NCBI RefSeq assembly: GCF_017873435.1
Contig: NZ_JAGGKG010000003.1
Span: 186,001 to 250,000, forward strand
Source of the DNA: Paenibacillus turicensis
GTDB lineage: Bacteria; Bacillota; Bacilli; Paenibacillales; Paenibacillaceae
Direction: 5' to 3'
DNA: 64,000 nucleotides
Part shown: positions 18,428-27,981 of the stretch, piece by piece
Layout of the letters: every line of letters starts with the position of its first letter
Numbering within the stretch: the first letter of the stretch is position 1
The notes under the pieces: model-generated
Told to the model about the DNA's origin: nothing
Databases searched by the model: none
What the model saw: only the letters and a program-made list of their open reading frames with translations
Position numbers and translations under genes: made by a program

Positions 18428-19212
18428 TGTCACATCAGGATATTTATCATCATTTTCGTGCTGATGAACGTCATTTTGTGGATCGAGCCTCAGAATGGGT
18501 GGAGAATGCGGCTAAATACCATGAGGTGAAGTTAACGGATTTTCTTGATCCAAGACAATGCTTTATTTTGGAGAGCATAGCCCATCGGGAGCAGGATGCA
18601 AAAGTGTCTTTTTTTGGTGGATATGCTACAGCTGAACGTAAACGAGCGATTGTGGCACCCGATTATCATGAAGCTGAGGAAAATGATTTTCAGATACAGG
18701 TGCTTCATGTTTACTCGGTCGATAACAAGCTAGGGACTTTACAACACAGTGATTACTTAGGATCTGTTCTTGGGTTAGGACTAAAACGCGATAAAATTGG
18801 TGATATGCATGTGAGACAAGAAGGCTGTCATGTATTAATTGCTGAAGAGATTGCTTCTTACTTAGCCATGAACTTAATACAAGTGCATCGTGTAGGAGTT
18901 GTGACTGACATTGAACCATTGTCAAGGTTGCAAACTGTTGAGCCTAAGCTTGAGCCGCTGGATTTAACGGTGGCTTCTTTACGTTTAGATGGAATTAGTA
19001 GTGACGTTTTTCGCCTGAGTCGCAGTAAGATTTTAATCCCGATCAAGGCAGGACGATGTAAGGTGAATTGGAGAATAGAGGAAGATCCTTCTAAAGTATT
19101 AGCAGAAGGTGACATTGTTGCCTTAAAGGGTTTTGGAAGATTTAAGGTGTTAGAGGTAGAGGGGATTACAAAAAAAGGAAGAACTCGTATTAAAGTCGGC
19201 AAATTTGTTTAA
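18427..19212 (+). CDS. ylmH: YlmH, S4-domain RNA-binding protein
   Basis: 261-aa protein with an N-terminal YlmH domain and a C-terminal S4 RNA-binding domain (about residues 180-240: SSDVFRLSRSKILIPI, EGDIVALKGFGRFKV). B. subtilis YlmH binds ribosomes as a rescue factor and lies in the sepF-divIVA neighbourhood, as here. It overlaps ylmG by 1 nt. Confidence 0.93.
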   Translation: MSHQDIYHHFRADERHFVDRASEWVENAAKYHEVKLTDFLDPRQCFILESIAHREQDAKVSFFGGYATAERKRAIVAPDYHEAEENDFQIQVLHVYSVDNKLGTLQHSDYLGSVLGLGLKRDKIGDMHVRQEGCHVLIAEEIASYLAMNLIQVHRVGVVTDIEPLSRLQTVEPKLEPLDLTVASLRLDGISSDVFRLSRSKILIPIKAGRCKVNWRIEEDPSKVLAEGDIVALKGFGRFKVLEVEGITKKGRTRIKVGKFV

Positions 19213-19238
19213 TTGTTTTGCAGGAGTTGGGCTGTTAT

Positions 19239-19245
19239 TGTCGAA
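19239..19245 (+). promoter_or_regulatory. Exact 0A-box word upstream of divIVA
   Basis: TGTCGAA, the core Spo0A recognition word, lies 89 bp before the divIVA start. A 7-mer occurs by chance often, so regulation by Spo0A is only a suggestion. Confidence 0.3.
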
Positions 19246-19333
19246 TTAAAGTTTAACATTAATAATTTGATGAAGAAGCAGTTGGAGCAGTCTAAACGAA
19301 GCAGTCAAAATCTTAGGAGGTGCAGATTAGTCT

Positions 19334-19840
19334 ATGCCATTAACACCACTTGATATACACAACAAAGAATTTTCCCGACGTCTGCGTGGCTATGATGAGG
19401 ATCAAGTTAATGAATTCCTAGATCAAGTAATTAAAGATTATGAGGGACTTATTCGTGAGAATAAGGAATATCAGAATCAATTACTTGCCTTGCAGGAGAA
19501 GCTTGATCACTTCGCTAATATCGAAGAAACGTTAAGTAAAACGATTATCGTTGCGCAGGAAGCAGCAGATGAAGTGAAAAATAATGCAAAAAAAGAAGCG
19601 CAATTGATTGTGAAGGAAGCAGAAAAAAATGCGGATCGGATCATTAACGAATCGTTGACAAAATCCCGCAAGGTTTCATTAGAGGTAGACGAGCTGAAAA
19701 AACAAGCTTCGATCTATAGAGCACGCTTCCGCACATTAATTGAGGCACAACTGGATATGCTTAAGTCTGAGCATTGGGATAGCTTAGAACAAGCGGAGTC
19801 TGACGTGCGTGTAAGCTTAGAGAATAGTGAAGTGTATTAA
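19334..19840 (+). CDS. divIVA: DivIVA, polar/septal curvature-sensing protein
   Basis: Coiled-coil protein that binds negatively curved membrane at septa and poles. The N-terminal lipid-binding domain PLTPLDIHNKEFSRRLRGYD is followed by FLDQVIKDYE and a long heptad coiled coil to about residue 145. At 168 aa it has typical length. AGGAGGTG precedes the ATG. It ends the ylm block in the standard order. Confidence 0.97.
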   Translation: MPLTPLDIHNKEFSRRLRGYDEDQVNEFLDQVIKDYEGLIRENKEYQNQLLALQEKLDHFANIEETLSKTIIVAQEAADEVKNNAKKEAQLIVKEAEKNADRIINESLTKSRKVSLEVDELKKQASIYRARFRTLIEAQLDMLKSEHWDSLEQAESDVRVSLENSEVY

Positions 19841-19863
19841 ACGCCTTTCTCACGTTATCTAGC

Positions 19864-19893
19864 TTGACATCTGGATCAAATTTACGTTATAAA
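19864..19893 (+). promoter_or_regulatory. Candidate sigma-A promoter upstream of ileS (P1)
   Basis: TTGACA (19864-19869) and TATAAA (19888-19893) with 18-bp spacing, just after divIVA and upstream of the T-box leader. Confidence 0.6.
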
Positions 19894-19942
19894 TAATATA
19901 ATGTAAATGAGCTTTGATAATGTGCTTTTTATGATCTGCAGT

Positions 19943-19971
19943 TTGACATGAATGATTAATTTGAATTTAAT
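19943..19971 (+). promoter_or_regulatory. Candidate sigma-A promoter upstream of ileS (P2)
   Basis: TTGACA (19943-19948), 17-bp spacer, TTTAAT (19966-19971). It lies immediately before the T-box stem I and is the likelier start for the regulated ileS transcript. Confidence 0.65.
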
Positions 19972-19984
19972 ATGAATTTGATGA

Positions 19985-20275
19985 TGGGATCAGTATGATA
20001 CGATTTTGTTCCTCAGAGAGTTGGTGTTTTGCTGAAAGCCAATGTACAAAAAGTATTCAGAATATCCTCCCGGAGAAGTAGTGCTGAATTTTGAATTTTC
20101 TAATTAGTAAGCCCTACCGTTTTGTCGGACGTTATACCGACCCTATATGAATAACGTATAGGACTTGAGGTGTCTTTATTCATGTCATTATGTACATAAT
20201 AACTGAATGAAGGAACAAGGGTGGTAACGCGAGTTTTAGTCTCGTCCCTTTTATAGGGATGGGGCTTTTTTGTAT
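19985..20275 (+). ncRNA. T-box leader (isoleucine) with terminator
   Basis: Leader RNA that senses uncharged tRNA-Ile. The conserved T-box AAGGGTGGTAACGCGA is at 20217-20232. The terminator GTCTCGTCCCT (20239-20249)/AGGGATGGGGC (20255-20265) ends in six T's. Stem I shows CAGAGAGTTGGTG with AAAGCCAATG and then GAATATCCTCCCGGAG, where AUC (Ile) is the probable specifier codon. The T-box has GGTAACGCG where GGTACCGCG is commoner. When uncharged tRNA-Ile binds, the antiterminator forms and ileS is read. Confidence 0.9.
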
Positions 20276-20303
20276 TTATATTGCTGAAAAGGAAGAGATG
20301 AAT

Positions 20304-23300
20304 ATGCAAAAAGTAGATGTTAAAGAACCTGCTCGTGCAAGAGAACTCCGCATTTTGAATAAGTGGAGTAAAGAAGATACTTTTAAACGTAGTGTTGAAA
20401 AACGTGCTGGCTTTCCAAACTATGTGTTTTATGAAGGGCCCCCTACGGCAAATGGTGTTCCACATATCGGACACGTGCTTGGCCGTGTAATAAAAGATTT
20501 TATTGGTCGCTACCAGACAATGAATGGTCATCGTGTAGTTCGTAAGGCAGGCTGGGATACACATGGTCTCCCTGTTGAACTAGGCGTTGAAAAGCAACTT
20601 GGTATTTCAGGTAAGCACGAAATTGAAACGTATGGCGTCGAAAAGTTTATACAGAAATGTAAGGACAGCGTATTTGTTTATGAGAAGCAATGGCGTGATC
20701 TAACTGAAGCTATCGGATATTGGACGGATATGGATGATCCGTACATCACAATGAAAAATAGCTATATCGAAAGTGTGTGGCACTTACTCGCTAACATCCA
20801 TGAGAAAGGCTTGTTGTATCGCGGTCATCGTGTAAGCCCTTATTGTCCTAGCTGCCAGACGACATTAAGCTCGCATGAGGTTGCTCAAGGCTATGAGGAT
20901 GTGAAGGATTTAAGTGCAACTGCCAAATTTAAGCTAAAGGATAGTGGGGACTATGTGCTAGCTTGGACGACAACACCTTGGACGTTACCTGCCCATAGTG
21001 CACTTGCTATGAATCCAAAGCTTACTTATGCTCGTGTAAAGCAGGAGGATGGCATTTACATCGTAGCAGAGGGGTTAATCGAAAGTGCGATCAAGGGTGA
21101 GCATGAAGTATTAAGCACGCATTCAGGCTCTGAATTTATCGGTCAAGCGTACGAAGCACCATTTAAATATATTTCTCCTAAAAATGGCTTAGTCATTTTG
21201 GGTGCTGATTTTGTTACAGAGGCTAGTGGTACAGGGATTGTACACTTGGCGCCTGCACACGGGGAAGATGACTATAAAACTTGTCGTGAAAATGATGTTG
21301 AGTTCATTAATGTTGTCGATTTACAAGGACGTTATCGTGATGAGGTTTCTGATCTTGCAGGTCGCTTCGTAAAGGATTGCGATATCGATATTGTGAAGAT
21401 GTTAGCTGAACAAGGCTTGTTATATGATAAGCATAAATATGAGCATAGCTATCCATTCTGCTGGCGTTGCAAAACCCCGTTGCTTTATTACGCAACAGAT
21501 AGCTGGTTCATTAAAACAACGGCTGTAAAAGAGCAATTAATTAAAAATAACAATGAGATCGATTGGTATCCTGGTCATATTCGTGAAGGACGTTTTGGGA
21601 AATTCCTTGAGGATCTAGTGGATTGGAATATTAGCCGTAATCGTTATTGGGGAACACCACTTAACGTTTGGGTTTGTGATAAAACAGGCAAAGAATATGC
21701 GCCAAAAAGTATCGCGGACTTACGTGCACGTGCGATCGGTGACGTTCCAGAGGATATTGAGCTACACAAGCCATTTGTAGATCCAATTAAGTTAAAATCG
21801 CCGTTTTGTGAGGATGGCGTCATGACACGTACACCTGAAGTGATTGACGTATGGTTTGATAGTGGTTCAATGCCATTTGCACAGCAGCATTATCCATTTG
21901 GCGAAACATCTCAATTTGAAGATCAATACCCAGCCGATATGATTTGTGAAGGGATTGACCAGACAAGAGGTTGGTTTTATAGCTTACTTGCTATTTCAAC
22001 GTTGTACAATGGTAAAGCACCGTATAAAGCAGTCATGTCACATGGTCATATTTTAGATGAAAATGGACAAAAGATGTCGAAGTCCAAAGGGAATGTAATC
22101 AGCCCATGGGAAGTGATTGAGGAGTTTGGTGCAGATGCCTTCCGTTGGCCACTGTTAGCAGATAGTGCACCTTGGAACAGTAAACGTTTCTCCAAAACGA
22201 TCGTGGCAGAAGCAAAATCTAAGGTTATAGACACACTTGTTAACACACATGCATTTTTGACCTTGTATGCTTCGATTGATGGCTATAAACCAGAGGAGCA
22301 TGAGTATAAGGGTTCCACGAATAAGCTGGATCGCTGGATTTTATCTAGACTAAATAGCCTCATTGCTGTTGCTAAAAAGGGCCTTGATGCAAACGACTTT
22401 ATGAATCCTGCCAAAGCGATTGAAGTATTTATCGATGAATTAAGTAATTGGTATATCCGTCGTTCCCGTGATCGCTTCTGGGGAAGTGGCTTAGGTGAAG
22501 ATAAGCTAGCGGCATATGGCACATTAACTTCTGTATTAGTTACGTTATCGAAGCTAATGGCACCATTTACACCGATGTTATCTGAGGAGATTTATACGAA
22601 TTTGACTGGTGAGGAAAGTGTTCACTTTGCAGATTACCCTGTTGCAGATGAAGCTTTGATTGACTTAGAGCTTGAGCGTGACATGGAAAGTGCACGTCAA
22701 ATCGTGGAGCTAGCGCGTAATGTGCGTAATGAGACAGGAATCAAAACACGTCAGCCATTATCTAGCCTAGTGGTATCCATGAGTCGTGACTTTGCGGTGT
22801 CAGAATATGAGGATATCATCAAGGACGAAATCAATATCAAAGAAATTCACATTGAAAGAAGTGATAATGGTTTTGTAAACTTCTCCTTGAAGCTAAATCT
22901 TAAGGTTGCAGGTAAAAAATACGGTAAAAATGTAGGTTTCCTTCAAAATGCACTAAAAAATCTACAGCCAGAGGCTGCTTCAGATGTAGTTACAAAAGGG
23001 GAGTTCCACATTACATCTCCTGAAGATGAGGAGCTGGTAATTACTGCGGATGAGTTGCTCGTTGAAAAGCAAGCAAAAGCAGGTTTTGCTTCCGCTTCAG
23101 GTTACGGACTAACCGTTGCGCTTAATAATGAAATTACGCCAGAGCTTGAACAAGAGGGCTGGGTGCGCGAGGTTGTGCGTGCGGTACAAGATACACGTAA
23201 GAAATTGGATTTACCAATTGAAAAACGGATTTCTCTGACGCTTGATGTGGATGACGAGCTACAGGCGGCAATTACTGCATTTGAACATGTACTACGCGAT

Positions 23301-23399
23301 AATGTACTTGTGCAGGAGTTAGCTTTTGGTAAACCTTCTGAGCAAGGGGAAATCGTGGATTTAGGTAGCAAAACGATTGGTGTTTACATCCAAAAATAG
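20304..23399 (+). CDS. ileS: IleS, isoleucyl-tRNA synthetase, type 2 (eukaryote-like)
   Basis: Class I synthetase charging tRNA-Ile. HIGH motif in PPTANGVPHIGHVLG (His54-His57), CP1 editing domain, KMSKS at about residues 590-594, anticodon-binding C-terminal domain. At 1031 aa and with the PPTANG form of the HIGH block, it belongs to the type-2 clade, whose members are generally mupirocin-resistant; B. subtilis IleS is a shorter type 1. Start: ATG 20304 is 8 nt after GGAAG; ATG 20298 is too close and 20259 lies in the terminator. Controlled by the T-box leader. Confidence 0.95.
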   Translation: MQKVDVKEPARARELRILNKWSKEDTFKRSVEKRAGFPNYVFYEGPPTANGVPHIGHVLGRVIKDFIGRYQTMNGHRVVRKAGWDTHGLPVELGVEKQLGISGKHEIETYGVEKFIQKCKDSVFVYEKQWRDLTEAIGYWTDMDDPYITMKNSYIESVWHLLANIHEKGLLYRGHRVSPYCPSCQTTLSSHEVAQGYEDVKDLSATAKFKLKDSGDYVLAWTTTPWTLPAHSALAMNPKLTYARVKQEDGIYIVAEGLIESAIKGEHEVLSTHSGSEFIGQAYEAPFKYISPKNGLVILGADFVTEASGTGIVHLAPAHGEDDYKTCRENDVEFINVVDLQGRYRDEVSDLAGRFVKDCDIDIVKMLAEQGLLYDKHKYEHSYPFCWRCKTPLLYYATDSWFIKTTAVKEQLIKNNNEIDWYPGHIREGRFGKFLEDLVDWNISRNRYWGTPLNVWVCDKTGKEYAPKSIADLRARAIGDVPEDIELHKPFVDPIKLKSPFCEDGVMTRTPEVIDVWFDSGSMPFAQQHYPFGETSQFEDQYPADMICEGIDQTRGWFYSLLAISTLYNGKAPYKAVMSHGHILDENGQKMSKSKGNVISPWEVIEEFGADAFRWPLLADSAPWNSKRFSKTIVAEAKSKVIDTLVNTHAFLTLYASIDGYKPEEHEYKGSTNKLDRWILSRLNSLIAVAKKGLDANDFMNPAKAIEVFIDELSNWYIRRSRDRFWGSGLGEDKLAAYGTLTSVLVTLSKLMAPFTPMLSEEIYTNLTGEESVHFADYPVADEALIDLELERDMESARQIVELARNVRNETGIKTRQPLSSLVVSMSRDFAVSEYEDIIKDEINIKEIHIERSDNGFVNFSLKLNLKVAGKKYGKNVGFLQNALKNLQPEAASDVVTKGEFHITSPEDEELVITADELLVEKQAKAGFASASGYGLTVALNNEITPELEQEGWVREVVRAVQDTRKKLDLPIEKRISLTLDVDDELQAAITAFEHVLRDNVLVQELAFGKPSEQGEIVDLGSKTIGVYIQK

Positions 23400-23401
23400 A
23401 A

Positions 23402-23530
23402 ATTCACCTGAGGAATCAGGTGAATGGTAGAGGCAAAAGCAGGTCATACTACCAATAATTAAAAAGCAAGCGAGCTTTAGGTCTTCCTTCAAAAAATGAA
23501 GTGAGTACCTTAAGCTCGTTTAGCTTTTAA
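23402..23530 (+). terminator. Two hairpins after ileS
   Basis: ATTCACCTGA/TCAGGTGAAT (23402-23425) is followed by a long stem in which AAAAGCAAGCGAGCTTTAGG, starting near 23460, pairs with CCTTAAGCTCGTTTAGCTTT near its 3' end. The second stem is the better terminator candidate but has only a short T-tract. Confidence 0.55.
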
Positions 23531-23555
23531 AATTATAGTAGACAGGGTGCCTGCA

Positions 23556-24005
23556 ATGAAATTTTTAAGACGTTCAAAGAAGCGTTCAACCATTCATTTG
23601 AAAAAGGATCCAGTAGGAGATCAGAGACATCAGAGCAAGCTTTCAGACCAAATTTTAGCCTCACATGCTAGTGATCCAAATGAGCTAACTGAGAAAGCAA
23701 CCTTAACAGGGACAGTGGATGAAAAAATAAATTATTTGTACCGGTTATTAATGCATATTTCTCATATGCTTGAGCAATCAAGAATTATGGAATATACAGA
23801 GCTATTGCACCGCCCCTGGCGTTTAATTTGGTTAAATTTATTATCAGGTACATCTAGAGGTGTAGGAATTGCCATTGGCTTTACTTTTTTTGCGGCTACA
23901 ATTGTGTATGTGCTTCAATTGTTAGGTGCCTTAAATTTGCCCATTATAGGTGACTATATCGCTGATATCGTGACAATTGTTCAACATCAGCTACAATATA
24001 AGTAA
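23556..24005 (+). CDS. DUF5665-type membrane protein
   Basis: 149-aa protein of unknown function. The N-terminal 60 residues are basic and polar; a central segment ends in RLIWLNLLSGTSRGVGIAIG, followed by one or two hydrophobic helices. This resembles DUF5665 proteins often found near ileS/lspA in Bacillales. GTG 23547 is in frame but lies in the AGGGTG ribosome site, so ATG 23556 is chosen. The role is not known. Confidence 0.7.
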   Translation: MKFLRRSKKRSTIHLKKDPVGDQRHQSKLSDQILASHASDPNELTEKATLTGTVDEKINYLYRLLMHISHMLEQSRIMEYTELLHRPWRLIWLNLLSGTSRGVGIAIGFTFFAATIVYVLQLLGALNLPIIGDYIADIVTIVQHQLQYK

Positions 24006-24089
24006 GGCTTCACATATTAGCTTATTTTGATGCTTTAGAGCTCTGATGCATGGCAAATGTCTATAACTATGGCTAATCTTTTGTGAGGC

Positions 24090-24809
24090 TTATTTTATGA
24101 CATCATGTTCTGTTCGAAGATGTTTGGTTTCCTTCATATGCTCTGTATATTGCTGATTACGGAAAAAATAACGATCATTGCCATAAATATCGGTAGCGAC
24201 GTAGCTCTCAAACGGTTCTACAAATCCATCGAATTCTTCGTTTTCTTCGATGGTCAAATCGTCATAGCTTGTGACGTCAGACTGCTCTGCATATGCAGGT
24301 GATGTAGAGGTACCATAGCTTTCAACAATTTGCCAAGCGTCTTCACCATCAAAGCCAGAATATTCATGCTCATCCATGCTTGTTCTGCCAAAGGGAGGAT
24401 CAAGTAACGTTTCTTCGATTGGTCGATTTAATGATAAATGGGCTTGGGGACTATGTTCTTTACAGTAAGCTGTTTCTGGAATCGCTTCAAGACGTTCGAA
24501 ATTAATCTGAGCGCCACAGGTTGCACATTTACCATATTGTTGGTGTTTAATCCGTTCAAGGGCATCCTCAATACGCATAAGCCGCAATTCTTCATGCTCA
24601 TTTAGTGCTATGTCTTTCTCACGTTCAAACATCTCACTGCCAATATCAGCAGGATGATTATCGATCGTTGATAGCTCGTTTAAATTGTCTCGCATGGATT
24701 CATTAAGCCCCATATGGTCATTTTCATTTAATTTTTCATACAGTAGCTGCTGCTCCGCTTGAAGCTGTTGCTGTAAATATTTGATTTGGGATGAAGTAAG
24801 ATGAGTCAA
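24090..24809 (-). CDS. YteA-like TraR/DksA zinc-finger protein
   Basis: 239-aa soluble protein. It has an N-terminal coiled coil (LQQQLQAEQQLLYEKL), the YteA core HPADIGSEMFEREKDIAL, and a partial C4-type finger CATC...YCKEHSP, in which the fourth Cys is replaced by His as in other YteA proteins. The acidic C-terminal tail holds YGTSTSPAYAE and ends in HDVIK. DksA relatives act on RNA polymerase, but YteA function is unproven. TTG start at 24809, with AAAGGAG upstream. It is transcribed opposite to all neighbours and divergent from lspA. Confidence 0.85.
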   Translation of the reverse strand: MTHLTSSQIKYLQQQLQAEQQLLYEKLNENDHMGLNESMRDNLNELSTIDNHPADIGSEMFEREKDIALNEHEELRLMRIEDALERIKHQQYGKCATCGAQINFERLEAIPETAYCKEHSPQAHLSLNRPIEETLLDPPFGRTSMDEHEYSGFDGEDAWQIVESYGTSTSPAYAEQSDVTSYDDLTIEENEEFDGFVEPFESYVATDIYGNDRYFFRNQQYTEHMKETKHLRTEHDVIK

Positions 24810-24961
24810 ATCCAGACACTCCTTTTATACGATAGGCTATTCACTAACGTTGATTTTATTTTTGATTTGTATGAGCCTTATTTTGCGCAACAATTTATTT
24901 TTTAATGATCTTTTTGCAATTGAGGAAACCTACATATTTGTGTAAGATTTGGGTTTCTGCA

Positions 24962-24991
24962 TGGACGGCTTAAATCTGGGTGTGCTACAAT
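24962..24991 (+). promoter_or_regulatory. Candidate promoter of lspA
   Basis: TGGACG (24962-24967), 18-bp spacer, extended -10 TGCTACAAT (TACAAT at 24986-24991). It lies 45 bp before the lspA start. Confidence 0.5.
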
Positions 24992-25036
24992 AAACAGGGT
25001 CTAAGGACGCACATAAAAAATGAGGTGACGTGTCTC

Positions 25037-25555
25037 GTGATATATTATTTAATCGCATTTATTGTATTCGTAATTGATCAGTTAACGAAGTATGTCATTG
25101 CTACGAGATTAGAGCTATGGGATCAAATCTCAGTAATTGGTAATTTCTTTTTAATTACATCCCATCGTAATACAGGAGCTGCTTTTGGTATTTTGGAAAA
25201 CCAACGCTACTTTTTTATTATTATTACGATTGTCGTTGTAATTGGAATTGTATGGTATATACAAAAAATGAAAAATACAGGGAATAAGCTATTGCCCTTT
25301 GCATTGTCACTTGTATTAGGTGGAGCGTTAGGAAACTTCCTAGATCGTGCTTTGACAGGTGAAGTGGTTGACTTCCTACAATTTAATTTTGGCAGCTATA
25401 CCTTCCCTATTTTTAATATTGCGGATAGTTGTATTGTGATTGGAGTTGCTTTAATTATTATTGATTCGTTTCGCGAAATGTCGCTGGAGAAAAAACAAGC
25501 GAAGCAAGTAGAGGAGTTAGCCGATCAGGAGCAAGTGCAAAAAGAAGAGAAGTAA
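25037..25555 (+). CDS. lspA: LspA, lipoprotein signal peptidase II
   Basis: Four-helix membrane aspartyl protease that cleaves the signal peptide of diacylglyceryl-modified prolipoproteins. Catalytic aspartates are in GNFLDRA and NIADSCI; NTGAAFGI is also conserved. An upstream frame starts at 24980, but GAGGTG (25022-25027) points to GTG 25037, giving the typical hydrophobic N-terminus IYYLIAFIVF and 172 aa. The charged C-terminal tail is a little long. rluD-type ylyB follows, as in B. subtilis. Confidence 0.95.
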   Translation: MIYYLIAFIVFVIDQLTKYVIATRLELWDQISVIGNFFLITSHRNTGAAFGILENQRYFFIIITIVVVIGIVWYIQKMKNTGNKLLPFALSLVLGGALGNFLDRALTGEVVDFLQFNFGSYTFPIFNIADSCIVIGVALIIIDSFREMSLEKKQAKQVEELADQEQVQKEEK

Positions 25556-25566
25556 AAGGAGTTATT

Positions 25567-26520
25567 ATGAACGACAATAAAAATAACGCTCAGGTTGAGG
25601 CTGAGGCTGATATGATGGAGTGGACAATCGAAGCTGCTTCTGTGAAGCAACGGATTGATAAGTTTGTTACAGAAAATATAGGAAATGATGTATCGCGAAC
25701 CCAAGTTCAGCTATGGATACAAAATGGAGATATTACTGTTAATGGTGAATCTGTTAAAGGTAACTACAAGCTTGCATTAGGCGATGTTATAGCCTTAATT
25801 ATGCCTGAGCCTGAATTTGTAGAAATCGTAGCTGAGAATATTCCATTAGATGTTTATTATGAAGATCAAGACGTCATTGTGGTCAATAAGCAACGTGGCA
25901 TGGTCGTTCACCCAGCCCCAGGTCATAGCTCAGGTACATTAGTAAATGCACTGATGTATCACTGTAAGGACTTGTCGGGCATTAATGGTGAGCTGCGTCC
26001 CGGTATTGTACACCGGATTGATAAGGATACTTCTGGTCTAATTATGGCTGCCAAAAATGATAAATCACATGCCTCCTTAGCTGCGCAGTTGAAGGAGCAC
26101 AGTGTGACTCGTAAATATATCGCTTTAGTGCACGGTAATTTGAGTCATGATCAAGGTACAGTAGATGCACCTATTGGACGAGACGCTCAGGATCGTAAAA
26201 TGTACACTGTAACTGAGCGGAACAGTAAGCACGCAGTGACTCATTTTCAAGTGATGGAACGTTTTGGTGACTATACTTTGGTTGAATTAAAGCTAGAAAC
26301 AGGACGTACTCATCAAATTAGAGTACATATGAAGTTTATAGGCCATCCTCTTGTAGGTGATCCGATGTATGGTCGTAGTAAAGGGATCAAAATGGAGGGA
26401 CAAGCACTTCATGCTGCTGTGTTGGGTTTTATTCATCCTACAACGTCGGAGTACATGGAGTTTAGTGCACCTTTACCACAGGATATGGAGGATGTGCTGT
26501 TTAGCCTTAGAAACCGCTAA
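25567..26520 (+). CDS. ylyB: RluD-family 23S rRNA pseudouridine synthase (YlyB)
   Basis: Isomerises uridines in large-subunit rRNA. N-terminal S4 domain (SRTQVQLWIQNGDITVNG) is followed by the catalytic domain with HRIDKDTSGL (catalytic Asp) and TGRTHQIRVH. 317 aa, normal. It begins 12 nt after lspA with AAAGGAG. In B. subtilis the next gene is pyrR; here about 17 kb of other genes intervene. Confidence 0.94.
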   Translation: MNDNKNNAQVEAEADMMEWTIEAASVKQRIDKFVTENIGNDVSRTQVQLWIQNGDITVNGESVKGNYKLALGDVIALIMPEPEFVEIVAENIPLDVYYEDQDVIVVNKQRGMVVHPAPGHSSGTLVNALMYHCKDLSGINGELRPGIVHRIDKDTSGLIMAAKNDKSHASLAAQLKEHSVTRKYIALVHGNLSHDQGTVDAPIGRDAQDRKMYTVTERNSKHAVTHFQVMERFGDYTLVELKLETGRTHQIRVHMKFIGHPLVGDPMYGRSKGIKMEGQALHAAVLGFIHPTTSEYMEFSAPLPQDMEDVLFSLRNR

Positions 26521-26633
26521 CAGAAAAAAAGTACAAACCAAAAGCCAAATAATCCATTCTATAAAGGCTTTATTTCTAGCATATTTAATGATGTGAGGTT
26601 TTTGAACTTATGCTAGTGAAGGGATGGATTAAA

Positions 26634-27887
26634 ATGAGTATTGAGAATTATCAAGCTACGTATATTCAGCAACAGTTTGCAGAGCGTATTGGTGGATCAA
26701 ATTACGGTAAAGATACCGCTATTTATAAATTTGAGAAAATTAAAAGAGCAAAGCAAGCTGCTCGCAAAGCTTTTCCAGACATTGATTTAATTGATATGGG
26801 AATTGGTGAGCCTGATGAGATGGCACATGCAGGTATTGTAGCCAAGCTTGCAGAGGAGGCAGCTAAGCCTGAAAATCGTGGTTATGCTGACAATGGAATT
26901 GCTGAATTTAAAGAAGCAGCAGTAAAATATTTGCACGATGTGTTTGCGGTTGAAGGGTTAGATCCAGTTACAGAGGTAGTGCATTCCATTGGCTCAAAGC
27001 CAGCATTAGCGATGTTACCTTCTTGTTTTATCAATCCGGGGGACGTTACAATAATGACTGTACCTGGATATCCAATTGTAGGTACACATACGAAATATTT
27101 AGGTGGAGAAGTTTACACCGTACAATTAACAAAAGAAAATAACTTCCTGCCAGATTTAAATGCAATCCCAGACGATATTGCAGATCGTGCGAAGTTACTT
27201 TATTTAAATTATCCAAACAATCCAACAGGTGCGAGTGCAACAAAGGCGTTTTTTGCTGAGGTTGTCGCTTGGGCTAAAAAACATGAAGTGATCGTAATTC
27301 ATGATGCGCCTTACGCAGCGTTAACGTATGATGGTGAAAAACCACTTAGCTTTTTGTCCGTTGAGGGGGCAAAGGATGTTGGGGTTGAACTACATTCCTT
27401 ATCCAAATCCTATAACATGACAGGCTGGAGAATTGGGTTCGTGGCAGGGAATCCGCTTATTGTTAAAGCATTTAGTGATGTGAAGGACAATAATGATTCA
27501 GGACAATTTATTGCGATTCAAAAGGCAGCAGCTTATGGGCTAGCTCATCCTGAAATTACAGAGCAAATTGCGGCTAAATATTCTCGCCGTCATCAATTGC
27601 TTGTCGATGCGCTTAACGAGCTAGGCTTTGAAGCTACCAAACCAAAAGGATCGTTTTTCCTATATGTGCAGGCTCCTAATGGTGTGGAGGGTGGACCAAG
27701 CTTTGCCACTGCCGAAGAATTTTCTCAGTATTTAATTCGTGAAAAACTAATTTCGACAGTGCCTTGGGATGATGCAGGTCATTTCATTCGTTTCTCTGTT
27801 ACGTTTGAAGCGGCAACGGAGGAAGAGGAAAAGGCTGTAATTTCTGAAATTAAATCAAGATTAGGCAATTTGAAATTTATATTTTAA
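26634..27887 (+). CDS. dapL: LL-diaminopimelate aminotransferase (DapL-type)
   Basis: PLP fold-type I aminotransferase, 417 aa. The PLP lysine is in HSLSKSYNMTGWRIGF; YPNNPTGA and DMGIGEPDE are typical of DapL. It would convert tetrahydrodipicolinate directly to LL-DAP for wall DAP and lysine. Distinction from other class I aminotransferases rests on these motifs and is good but not absolute. ATG 26634 follows AAGGGATGG; the upstream in-frame ATG 26610 has no ribosome site. A terminator follows at 27905-27955. Confidence 0.85.
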   Translation: MSIENYQATYIQQQFAERIGGSNYGKDTAIYKFEKIKRAKQAARKAFPDIDLIDMGIGEPDEMAHAGIVAKLAEEAAKPENRGYADNGIAEFKEAAVKYLHDVFAVEGLDPVTEVVHSIGSKPALAMLPSCFINPGDVTIMTVPGYPIVGTHTKYLGGEVYTVQLTKENNFLPDLNAIPDDIADRAKLLYLNYPNNPTGASATKAFFAEVVAWAKKHEVIVIHDAPYAALTYDGEKPLSFLSVEGAKDVGVELHSLSKSYNMTGWRIGFVAGNPLIVKAFSDVKDNNDSGQFIAIQKAAAYGLAHPEITEQIAAKYSRRHQLLVDALNELGFEATKPKGSFFLYVQAPNGVEGGPSFATAEEFSQYLIREKLISTVPWDDAGHFIRFSVTFEAATEEEEKAVISEIKSRLGNLKFIF

Positions 27888-27904
27888 GAGACGAATAGGC
27901 TCCC

Positions 27905-27955
27905 TTGCAGGAACAGGTAAGATTTTGCCTGATTTCCCGAGGGAGTTTTTTTATT
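27905..27955 (+). terminator. Terminator after dapL
   Basis: CTCCCTTG near the 5' side pairs with CGAGGGAG, enclosing a second small hairpin (AGGTAAGATTTTGCCT); a run of seven T's follows. Confidence 0.8.
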
Positions 27956-27981
27956 CTTCAATGAAATGAATAATTAACTAC

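Noticed and set aside
26357-26596. 79-codon plus-strand ORF overlapping the end of ylyB
   Set aside because: It is a frame-shifted shadow of the RluD-type gene with no ribosome site.
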